64,000 nt of DNA from Pseudomonas brassicacearum (GTDB taxonomy: Bacteria > Pseudomonadota > Gammaproteobacteria > Pseudomonadales > Pseudomonadaceae): assembly GCF_003732225.1 (NCBI RefSeq), contig NZ_MOBJ01000008.1:1-64000 (forward strand), given 5' to 3'. Every line of letters begins with the position of its first letter. The stretch's first letter is position 1. A program made the translations under genes and the position numbers. The notes under the pieces are model-generated. The model did not search any database, was not told the DNA's origin, and saw nothing but the letters and a program-made list of their open reading frames with translations. Positions 49,250 through 56,831 of this stretch are shown here, piece by piece.

Positions 49250-49270
49250 CCCGCCGGCCTGGCCGGCGGG
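49250..49270 (+). promoter_or_regulatory. GC-rich hairpin between tssC and hcp
   Basis: CCCGCCGGCC, one T, then GGCCGGCGGG is a perfect palindrome, 10 bases after the tssC stop. It is followed by ATTCCCTTTGTTT, which has only short T-runs, so it is at best a weak terminator or attenuator. It could also protect the tssBC mRNA or set the higher hcp level by processing. This is inference. Confidence 0.55.
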
Positions 49271-49316
49271 ATTCCCTTTGTTTATCTAGCGCGTTTTTCT
49301 TCAGGAGTTTCATGCG

Positions 49317-49817
49317 ATGGATGCAATTATTCTCGACCTCGGCGGCGACATCAAAGGCGACAGCCTGCTCGAAGGTTACAAGGACAAGATCGAAGTCATG
49401 TCCTACAGCCACAACGTGGCGATGCAGGTGACCAACGACGTCAGCAACTCGGAGCGCACCTCCGGCAAGCCGCACATCGGCGAGTTCACGCTGACCAAGT
49501 TCGTCGACAGCTCGACCCCGTCTCTCAACGAGTACTGCTGCGCCGGCAAACCGATCCCGGAAGCCAAGATCACCATCGGGCGCAACGCCGCCGAAGGCAG
49601 CGGCCAACTGATGCCCTTCATCATCTACACCCTGACCAACGTGGTGCTGTCCAACGTCAGCGTCAGCGGTGGTACGGGCGGTAAACCGGTGGAAACCCTC
49701 TCGCTGAACTTCACCAAGATCAAGTGGGAACTGACCGCCCAGAAAGACGATGGCACCAAGGAAGGCACGGCCGCTTCGACCTGGGACATGGCCGCGAACA
49801 AGCTGATCAAGGCCTGA
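49317..49817 (+). CDS. hcp: T6SS tube protein Hcp (TssD)
   Basis: 166 residues. Begins MDAIILDLGGDIKGDSLLEG, then HNVAMQVTNDVSNSERTSGKPHIGE. This is the Hcp family: hexameric rings forming the inner tube that carries effectors. A TTCAGGAG site lies near the start. The 74-base gap to tssC contains a strong hairpin, suggesting hcp is expressed separately or to a higher level. Confidence 0.96.
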   Translation: MDAIILDLGGDIKGDSLLEGYKDKIEVMSYSHNVAMQVTNDVSNSERTSGKPHIGEFTLTKFVDSSTPSLNEYCCAGKPIPEAKITIGRNAAEGSGQLMPFIIYTLTNVVLSNVSVSGGTGGKPVETLSLNFTKIKWELTAQKDDGTKEGTAASTWDMAANKLIKA

Positions 49818-49832
49818 CGGAGTACCACGACA

Positions 49833-50276
49833 ATGACCGGCACCGGCATTCTGCCGCCGCTGTTCGAACGCCTTGCCGCCAGCGAGGCGGATACCGTGCA
49901 GGCGTTCGATCGCCAGGCACTGTTGGAGTCGGTCCGTATCGAGTTGCTGCGTTTGTTCAACACCCGCCGTGGCCAGCGCCCGCTGACCACGCCACCCAGT
50001 GTGCTTGATTACGGCATCGCTGACTGGACTGCACTGCAGCAACAGCGCAGCGATGACCGCCGTCAACTGTCGCGGCAGATTCGCGAAGCCATCGACCACT
50101 TCGAACCACGCCTGCAACTGGGCGAGGTCGACGTCACACCCGTGCCCGAACACCCGCAACAACTGAGCATCAGGTTGCAAGGAGAGCTACGCAGCGGCAG
50201 GCAGCATTGGCCTGTCGCATTCGTCATCGAGAAAGCCGGCGATGGCCTTGAGGTGCGCCATGAGCGACTCGATTGA
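49833..50276 (+). CDS. tssE: T6SS baseplate protein TssE (gp25-like)
   Basis: 147 residues. Central gp25-like domain: SVRIELLRLFNTRRGQRPLTTPPS and YGIADWTAL. TssE is the wedge/baseplate protein that starts sheath assembly. It has 15 bases to hcp and overlaps tssF by 17 bases, so it is translationally linked. Length fits the family. Confidence 0.93.
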   Translation: MTGTGILPPLFERLAASEADTVQAFDRQALLESVRIELLRLFNTRRGQRPLTTPPSVLDYGIADWTALQQQRSDDRRQLSRQIREAIDHFEPRLQLGEVDVTPVPEHPQQLSIRLQGELRSGRQHWPVAFVIEKAGDGLEVRHERLD

Positions 50277-52050
50277 CACAGAACTGCTCGATTACTACCA
50301 ACGGGAACTGACCTGGCTGCGGCATGCCGGAGGCATTTTCGCCGAACGCTATCCCAAGGTTGCCAGACGCCTGGAGCTGTCTCCCGGCGAATGTCCGGAC
50401 CCGCATGTCGAACGCTTGCTGGAGGGTTTCGCCTTATTGGCTGCGCGCCTGCAACGGCGACTCGACGACGATTACGCCGAGTTCAGCGATGCGCTACTGG
50501 AACAACTGTATCCGTTGACGATGCGGCCGCTGCCGTCCTGCGCCATCGTGCAATTCGAGCCGGATCCGAGCAAGGGCAACCTGGCCGGCGGTTATCCGTT
50601 ACCGCGCGACACACCGTTGTTCGTCACCACCCGCCAGGGTGAAAGCATCCACTTTCGCACCTGTGCTGCCGTTCACCTCTGGCCGCTGGAAATCGATGAA
50701 GCATTGCTGCTGGGAAGCGACGAAGCCCAGGCCCTGACCGGCGTCGCTCAGGCGCGCTCGGCCCTGCGCTTGAGCCTGAGCTGCCTCGGTAAACACCAGT
50801 GGGCAGAGCTCGGCATCGAGCAGTTGCGCCTGCACCTGGCCGCGTCGCCGGTGATCAACGCCAACCTGTACGACTTGCTTGGCGCCCATGCGATTCAACT
50901 CCTCGCCGGACCACCAGGCAGTGCGCCCAAGCGGGTGGCCGGGCTGCCGAAGATCGTCGGTTTCGGCAACGATGAAGTGCTGCTGCCCGATGAAGACGGC
51001 GTGCATCCGGGGATGCGTTTACTCGCCGAATACTTTGCCTTTCCGGACAAATTCAATTTTTTCGACGTGCCGCTGGCGGGTGCAATCAGCGACAGCCAGA
51101 CGCTGTATCTGTACATCGTTTTCGACCAGGCACCCGGCAGCCGCCTGCACTTGCAGGCCAGCGATATCGCGCTGGGCTGCGCGCCGGTGATCAACCTGTT
51201 TCCAAGGACTTCCGAGCCGCTACGCCCGGACGGCACTCGCAGCGAATACCGCCTGGTTGCCGACAGCCATCGGGAAAACAGCGTCGAAATCCACAGCATT
51301 AGAGCCATGCGCGCCAGTACCTCTCAGGGTGTGCAGCGCGTGCCGGCGTATTACGGCAGCCAGCACGGTGGCAACCATCGCTGTTACTGGCACGCCCGGC
51401 GAATCAGCGGCATGACCCCGAACCGCTTGGGCACTGACCTGATGCTGAGTCTGGTGGACACCCAGCTTGATCCGTTTGCAGAGGTTGCCGGACTCAGCCT
51501 GACCGCCGAGTTGCTCTGCACCAATCGACACCTGGCCCAGAGCCTGTCGGCCGGAACACCGCTGGGCTTCGAGCGGCCGGGGCCGATCGCCGCGGCCCGT
51601 CTGCGCAACCCGCCGAGCCGGCAAAGCCTGCCGCGCCTGGACGGTGAGTCACGCTGGCGGCTGGTTTCGCAACTGACCCTCAATCATTTGTCGCTGGTCG
51701 AAGGTCCTCAGGCGCTGGACGCACTCAAGGAAATCCTCGCGCTGCATAACCTGCGTGACGGGGCCAGCGCCCGGAGGCAAATCGAAGGCCTGCTGAGCCT
51801 GAGCTGCGAGCGCGTCATTGCGCATGTCGGTGAAGATGCCTGGCGCGGGTGGCGCAACGGTCTGGAAGTTCGCTTGCAGCTCGATCCTCAGCATTTTGTC
51901 GGCAATAGCGCGGTGCTGTTTTCAGCGGTGCTGGCGCAGTTTTTCTCACTCTATGCCACGGCCAATCGCTTCGTGCGCACAGTACTGGTTGAATCAGACA
52001 AGGAGATCAAGGCATGGCAACCCCAAGCCGGCATGCCGCTCTCCCTCTGA
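50260..52050 (+). CDS. tssF: T6SS baseplate protein TssF
   Basis: 596 residues. Starts MSDSIDTELLDYYQRELTWLRHAG, the family opening (LxxYYxxEL); earlier in-frame starts lie inside tssE and are not needed. FAERYPKVARRLELSPGECPDPHVERL follows as expected. TssF forms a wedge with TssG and TssE around VgrG. It overlaps tssG by 37 bases. Length is normal. Confidence 0.95.
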   Translation: MSDSIDTELLDYYQRELTWLRHAGGIFAERYPKVARRLELSPGECPDPHVERLLEGFALLAARLQRRLDDDYAEFSDALLEQLYPLTMRPLPSCAIVQFEPDPSKGNLAGGYPLPRDTPLFVTTRQGESIHFRTCAAVHLWPLEIDEALLLGSDEAQALTGVAQARSALRLSLSCLGKHQWAELGIEQLRLHLAASPVINANLYDLLGAHAIQLLAGPPGSAPKRVAGLPKIVGFGNDEVLLPDEDGVHPGMRLLAEYFAFPDKFNFFDVPLAGAISDSQTLYLYIVFDQAPGSRLHLQASDIALGCAPVINLFPRTSEPLRPDGTRSEYRLVADSHRENSVEIHSIRAMRASTSQGVQRVPAYYGSQHGGNHRCYWHARRISGMTPNRLGTDLMLSLVDTQLDPFAEVAGLSLTAELLCTNRHLAQSLSAGTPLGFERPGPIAAARLRNPPSRQSLPRLDGESRWRLVSQLTLNHLSLVEGPQALDALKEILALHNLRDGASARRQIEGLLSLSCERVIAHVGEDAWRGWRNGLEVRLQLDPQHFVGNSAVLFSAVLAQFFSLYATANRFVRTVLVESDKEIKAWQPQAGMPLSL

Positions 52051-53039
52051 GCCTGAGCCAACGACTGCGCCACGATCCTCAGGCGTTCGAGTTGCTGCAG
52101 GCCTTGTTGCTACTCGAGCGCGAGCATCCGCAAGCCGAATCGCTGGGCAGCGGCACTGCACCGCAGGCTGAAGCGTTGCGTCTGCGCGGCCCGCTGACGC
52201 CGTTGTTCGCCGCCAGCCAGGTTGAAAGCCTGACCGACGAAACGGGTCACAAGCCGACCCTCACCACTCCGGTTTTCGGCCTCGGCGGACCAGACGGACC
52301 ACTGCCCTACGCCTATCAGGAATGGCTGCAACAACGGGCCCGCGCCAAGGATTATGCGCCGGCCGAGTTCCTCGACCTATTCCAGCACCGCCTGCTCAGC
52401 CTGCTCTACAAAGTGCTGCGCAAACACCGGATTGCCGTGGGCTTTTCAGTGCCGAGCGCGACACCAGTGCACGCTCAGTTACGTGCGTTGACCGGCCTGC
52501 TGTCAAAATCCCTGCACGAACGTCTGGCGATTCCCGATGCCGCCGTGCTGGCGTGCAGCGCGCTGTTCGCCGACGGGCGCCGTTCACTGGCAGGCTTTGC
52601 CGCGATCGTGCGCGAACAGTTCGAATTGCCAGTCGAGCTCAGCGCCTACGACGGTGCCTGGCGCGAGATTCCCCCCGCCAGTCGCAGCCGCTTGCAGCCC
52701 GGAGGTCGCAACCTGCAACTGGGGCGTAGCGCCGTGGCCGGCACGCGGGTCTGGGACGAACATGCCGGAATCCGCATGACCCTTGGCCCGCTGACGCCTG
52801 CCCAAGCCGCCGCCTTCTTGCCGGACGGTGAAGCACACGCGGACTTGGCCAGCCTCAGCGCGCTGTATTTCGGTCCGGACCTGGATTGCACGCTGGTGCT
52901 GCTGGTCCGTGGCGCCAGCCCGATAAAACTCGGCCGCCAGACACCGCCGCTGTTGAGCTGGAACGGCGGCCTGCAACGCCAGTCCAGCCTCGCCCTGCAA
53001 CGTATCGAGACTCGCCTTCGTCAGCTGGAGATCACCTGA
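52014..53039 (+). CDS. tssG: T6SS baseplate protein TssG
   Basis: 341 residues. RLRHDPQAFELLQALLLLER near the N-terminus and GLGGPDGPLPYAYQEWLQQRA are typical of TssG (ImpH/VasB). It is the second wedge protein of the baseplate. AAGGAGATC precedes the start inside tssF. It ends 2 bases before clpV. Length is normal. Confidence 0.95.
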   Translation: MATPSRHAALPLSLSQRLRHDPQAFELLQALLLLEREHPQAESLGSGTAPQAEALRLRGPLTPLFAASQVESLTDETGHKPTLTTPVFGLGGPDGPLPYAYQEWLQQRARAKDYAPAEFLDLFQHRLLSLLYKVLRKHRIAVGFSVPSATPVHAQLRALTGLLSKSLHERLAIPDAAVLACSALFADGRRSLAGFAAIVREQFELPVELSAYDGAWREIPPASRSRLQPGGRNLQLGRSAVAGTRVWDEHAGIRMTLGPLTPAQAAAFLPDGEAHADLASLSALYFGPDLDCTLVLLVRGASPIKLGRQTPPLLSWNGGLQRQSSLALQRIETRLRQLEIT

Positions 53040-53041
53040 AC

Positions 53042-55591
53042 ATGGAACTGGCCAGCCTGATCGGACGCCTCAACCCGGACAACCGCCGCGCCCTGGAACG
53101 GGCTGCCCAGCGTTGCCTGCAACGCGGTCATCATTACGTTGAAATCGAGCACCTGTTGCTCGAACTGCTGGAGATCGAAGGCGGCGATTTCGCTTATCTG
53201 CTACCGCGCTTCGGCCTGGAACGCGACGCCCTGACGGCGGAAATCAACAAGGCCCTGGAGCTGTTCAAGACCGGCAGCACCCGCACCCCGGCACTCTCGG
53301 CGCAGACCATCGGCCTGCTGGAGGACGCCGTGGTGCAGGCCAGTGTGCTCGGCCTTGAGAGCATCCGTTCCGGTCTGCTGCTTTTGGCGCTGCTCGACCG
53401 TGATGAACGCCGCAGCCTGTTGCTCAACAGTGCTTCGTCGCTGCTGCGCATTCCTCGGGACGCCCTGCGCAGCAACCTGCTGGAATGGACCGAAAGCTCC
53501 CGCGAACACGTCGGCGGCGCCCGCCCGGTAACTGCAGCCGCAGGTAAACCTCAGCAGAAACAGGATTCGGTGCTCGACCAGTTCACCCAGGACCTGACCG
53601 CCGACGCGCATGCCGGGCGCATCGATCCGATCGTCGGGCGTGACGGTGAAATTCGCCAGTGCATCGACATCCTGCTGCGCCGTCGCCAGAACAACCCGAT
53701 TCTGGTCGGCGCGCCGGGCGTTGGCAAAACCGCGGTGGTCGAAGGCCTGGCCTTGCGCATCGCCGCCGGGGACGTGCCACCGTCGCTGCAAGAAGTCAGC
53801 CTGCGGGTTCTCGACCTCGGCCTGTTGCAGGCCGGCGCCGGGGTCAAAGGTGAATTCGAGCAACGGCTCAAAGGGGTGATCGACGCCGTCCGCAGCGCGG
53901 AAAAACCGATCATTCTGTTCATCGACGAAGCCCACACCCTGATCGGCGCCGGGGGTGTCGAGGGCGGAAGCGATGCCGCCAACCTGCTCAAACCGGCACT
54001 GGCCCGTGGTGAACTGCGGACCTTGGCCGCGACCACCTGGCTTGAGTACAAAAAATACTTCGAGAAAGACCCGGCCCTCGCCCGACGCTTTCAACTGGTC
54101 CAGGTCGAAGAACCGGATGAAATCACTGCCGTGGAAATGCTTCGTGGGGTCGCCGCCAAACTCGAACAGCACCACGGCGTGCAGGTGCTGGATGCGGCAA
54201 TTCATGAGGCGGTGAAACTGTCCCATCGCTACATCTCCGGCCGGCAACTGCCAGACAAAGCCATCAGCGTCCTCGACACCGCCTGCGCGCGTGTCGCCCT
54301 CGGGCAACACGACGTACCGCCGCCGCTGGAAAGCCTGCGTCATCGCCAGCAAAGCCTCAAGGACGAGGTCGAACGCCTGCGCCGCGAACAAGCCACCGGC
54401 CTCGATCACCGTGAACGCATTACCGTGCTGGAGACCGAGTCCATCAGCAACGTGCAGGCCATTCGCGAACTGGAGATCCGCTGGAGCGAAGAACGCGTCG
54501 CCGTGCGCGAGCTACTGGAAACCCGGCGCGAACTGCTGGCCCTGAGCGAACGCGCCGACAGTGACAAGCCGGACGATGTCACCGACGGACGCATCGACCA
54601 CCTGGCCGCCGAACTGCTGCGCCTGGAAGCCGGCCTCGACGCCATTCGCCAGGACGACCCGCTGGTGCCGGAGCAGGTCGACGCGAAAACCGTCGCGGCG
54701 GTGATTGCCGGCTGGACCGGCATCCCGGTAGGTAAAATGCTCGCCGACGAAGCCCACGCCGTGCGCACCCTCGGTCAACGCATGAGCCAGCGGGTGATGG
54801 GCCAACGCACCGCGCTGAACACTATCGCCCAACGCTTGCAGGCGTATCGCGCCGGTCTCACCGACCCGCAAAAACCGGTCGGTGTATTCCTGCTGGTCGG
54901 CCCCACCGGCGTCGGCAAAACCGAAACCGCCTACGCCCTGGCCGATGCGCTGTATGGCGGCGAACGCAACCTGATCAGCATCAACCTCTCGGAATACCAG
55001 GAAGCCCACACCGTCAGCCAACTCAAAGGCGCCCCACCCGGCTATGTCGGCTACGGCAGCGGCGGCGTACTCACCGAAGCCGTGCGCCGCAAACCCTATT
55101 CCGTGGTGCTGCTGGACGAAATCGAAAAAGCCCATCCGGATGTGCTGGAGGCTTTTTATAACGTCTTCGACAAGGGCCTGATGGAAGACGGCACGGGGCT
55201 GGTAGTGGATTTCAAAAATACCGTGATGCTCGCCACTAGCAACGTCGGTGCCGAGCTGCTGCTCGACACACCGACCGCGCACCTGGACAGCGATGCGTTC
55301 AACGAAGCCCTGCACAACGTCCTGCTGAAAGCCTTCCGCCCGGCGTTTCTGGCGCGCATGACCGTGGTGGCGTACCGACCGCTGGATGAGGCGACGCTGG
55401 AAGGGATTGTGTTGGCGAAACTGGAGAAGCTGCGTGCTCGCTACAAGGCCGCGACCGGCAAGCAGTTTGAATTCGATGCCGGGATTGTGCAGGCGGTGTT
55501 GGCCAAGTGCAGCGCCGCCGGAGCGAGGGATGTCGAGAATGTATTGATGACCCAGGTGACTGGGAAACTGGCGGAGTGGGTGCTGGAGTAA
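53042..55591 (+). CDS. clpV: T6SS sheath-recycling ATPase ClpV (TssH)
   Basis: 849 residues. N-domain RRALERAAQRCLQRGHHYVEIEHLLLELLE binds the sheath; Walker A motifs GAPGVGKT (223-230) and GPTGVGKT (620-627), with the first-ATPase Walker B in ILFIDEAHTLIG and the second in VVLLDEIEKAHPDV. It disassembles contracted TssBC sheaths. The frame is open upstream in tssG, but the family start is the ATG at 53042. Length is normal and all motifs are intact. Confidence 0.97.
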   Translation: MELASLIGRLNPDNRRALERAAQRCLQRGHHYVEIEHLLLELLEIEGGDFAYLLPRFGLERDALTAEINKALELFKTGSTRTPALSAQTIGLLEDAVVQASVLGLESIRSGLLLLALLDRDERRSLLLNSASSLLRIPRDALRSNLLEWTESSREHVGGARPVTAAAGKPQQKQDSVLDQFTQDLTADAHAGRIDPIVGRDGEIRQCIDILLRRRQNNPILVGAPGVGKTAVVEGLALRIAAGDVPPSLQEVSLRVLDLGLLQAGAGVKGEFEQRLKGVIDAVRSAEKPIILFIDEAHTLIGAGGVEGGSDAANLLKPALARGELRTLAATTWLEYKKYFEKDPALARRFQLVQVEEPDEITAVEMLRGVAAKLEQHHGVQVLDAAIHEAVKLSHRYISGRQLPDKAISVLDTACARVALGQHDVPPPLESLRHRQQSLKDEVERLRREQATGLDHRERITVLETESISNVQAIRELEIRWSEERVAVRELLETRRELLALSERADSDKPDDVTDGRIDHLAAELLRLEAGLDAIRQDDPLVPEQVDAKTVAAVIAGWTGIPVGKMLADEAHAVRTLGQRMSQRVMGQRTALNTIAQRLQAYRAGLTDPQKPVGVFLLVGPTGVGKTETAYALADALYGGERNLISINLSEYQEAHTVSQLKGAPPGYVGYGSGGVLTEAVRRKPYSVVLLDEIEKAHPDVLEAFYNVFDKGLMEDGTGLVVDFKNTVMLATSNVGAELLLDTPTAHLDSDAFNEALHNVLLKAFRPAFLARMTVVAYRPLDEATLEGIVLAKLEKLRARYKAATGKQFEFDAGIVQAVLAKCSAAGARDVENVLMTQVTGKLAEWVLE

Positions 55592-55658
55592 ACAGTAGAC
55601 GTAGCCCGCCCCGTTCTTTGGGCAATGCAAACCATTGTTGTGAACAAGGAGCGTTTAT

Positions 55659-56021
55659 ATGGCATTTACAACCGTACAACTGGCCGCGCAGATCAATAAC
55701 AACCGCACTGACCTGCAGCTATGGGCGAACTCTACCCTGCAAAATCAGGGCCCCATGGTGCCGGCCTTCACTGCCTACTTCAACAACCTCCAGGCCTGGA
55801 TCACCCAGAACGGTGGTGCAAACCCCTTTGGCTGGGACAACGTCACCGGTCTGACGTACCCCAATGGCATTCAGGTTGTGCTCCAGGGCCCTGCACAGAC
55901 GGCACCGTTCAATGATGCATTCAACGATGTAAGAGCACATTTGGGCACACCGGGCTTTCGGTTGTTTCAGGCGGCTCAAGCGAGTCTGAATCTGATTGGT
56001 GTTCTGGGTCGTATGGGTTGA
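55659..56021 (+). CDS. Unrecognised 120-residue T6SS-linked protein
   Basis: No family recognised. Starts MAFTTVQLAAQINNNRTDLQLW, with an AAGGAGC site 9 bases upstream. No signal peptide or transmembrane segment is certain; the last 25 residues (AAQASLNLIGVLGRMG) are hydrophobic and could form an amphipathic helix. Rich in Asn and Gln. It lies 67 bases after clpV and before the candidate effector, so it may be a cargo adaptor, immunity protein or effector itself. No cysteines are present. Its direction and spacing suggest cotranscription with the clpV arm. Confidence 0.65.
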   Translation: MAFTTVQLAAQINNNRTDLQLWANSTLQNQGPMVPAFTAYFNNLQAWITQNGGANPFGWDNVTGLTYPNGIQVVLQGPAQTAPFNDAFNDVRAHLGTPGFRLFQAAQASLNLIGVLGRMG

Positions 56022-56028
56022 TTGAAAT

Positions 56029-56103
56029 GGGAAAGGGGACGGATTTATTGATCAATCACCGTGTAATACCCAGGTGACACGAAAATAAATCTGTCCCCTT
56101 TCC
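56029..56103. repeat. Inverted GGGACGGATTTATT / AATAAATCTGTCCC repeat
   Basis: GGAAAGGGGACGGATTTATT (56030-56049) and AATAAATCTGTCCCCTTTCC (about 56084-56103) are near-perfect inverted copies. I recall this AAAGGGGACAGATTTATTTT motif as a widespread gammaproteobacterial repeat, often near REP-associated transposase genes. Here it sits just before the candidate effector gene. Confidence 0.85.
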
Positions 56104-56145
56104 TCCCTTTCCTCTTCTTCACAAAATTTCGCAAGGATAGGAAAC

Positions 56146-56763
56146 ATGGCCAGGCAACAATTGATCACCAATATGATGGCAAATGTGGCGGCCTCTTGTG
56201 CGGCGCCGATAGGCCAACTCAGAATAACAAACCCTAATCCTGGCGCGATGGGCGCATTACTCGTCCCACAACGAGACCCTGAGGTCACACACATTCGGAA
56301 CAGAATAACGAATGAAGTCAATCAGAACTTCTATTCGGAAGAGTCCATTCGAATGCGATTAAACATGACCGCCTGGGGTGACACTGACGTTGGCAGATGC
56401 GATGAGTCCGCCGCAACAGCTGTAGGATTTTGCCTCAGAGCGATTCGCGATACCGTCTCAACCACCAATGTTGAATTACTCGGTACAGGATCGCATGCGT
56501 TTGTCGTTGCAGCGCGCGATCGGAACGTCGATATCAACAACCTTGCGGCATGGGGCGATGATGCGTTTGTTATCGATATCTGGTTCGCCTTGCAATATGG
56601 TGTCGCCGCCGTAATACCCGACCCTCGAACCTGGGATTTTCTGATACAGCAATGCAGTGCTAACCGATTGTACGTCTGCCGAGGGTGGGCAGTTTCCAAC
56701 TCTCAACCTGGTCGGATCTATACCTGGACTCCAGGAGTCCCTACGTCGTGGAGCATTCTTTGA
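56146..56763 (+). CDS. Candidate T6SS effector, papain-like/deamidase-type Cys-His-Asp protein
   Basis: 205 residues, no recognised family. Cys85 in DTDVGRCDESAATAVGFCLR, His117 in GTGSHAFVVAARD and Asp144 in DAFVIDIWF have the order and motif context (C-x-E, H-A/V-F-V-V, V-x-D-x-W) of papain-like cysteine proteases/deamidases used as secreted toxins. The first 60 residues are of different character and may mediate loading. No signal peptide. It lies between clpV and vgrG and is bounded by AT-rich GGGACAGATTTATT repeats; GC is lower than the T6SS core. No cognate immunity gene is obvious after it. Function is inferred. Confidence 0.7.
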   Translation: MARQQLITNMMANVAASCAAPIGQLRITNPNPGAMGALLVPQRDPEVTHIRNRITNEVNQNFYSEESIRMRLNMTAWGDTDVGRCDESAATAVGFCLRAIRDTVSTTNVELLGTGSHAFVVAARDRNVDINNLAAWGDDAFVIDIWFALQYGVAAVIPDPRTWDFLIQQCSANRLYVCRGWAVSNSQPGRIYTWTPGVPTSWSIL

Positions 56764-56770
56764 TTACAGA

Positions 56771-56818
56771 AAAGGGACAGATTTATTTTTACAGTGATTT
56801 CGAATCATTGATCACTGT
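56771..56818. repeat. Third GGGACAGATTTATT copy with adjoining hairpin
   Basis: AAAGGGACAGATTTATTTTT (56771-56790) is a direct copy of the motif at 56030. It is followed at once by ACAGTGAT (56791-56798) and ATCACTGT (56811-56818), a perfect 8-base inverted repeat. The block separates the candidate effector from vgrG. Confidence 0.8.
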
Positions 56819-56831
56819 CTGAGCGTGCTCA

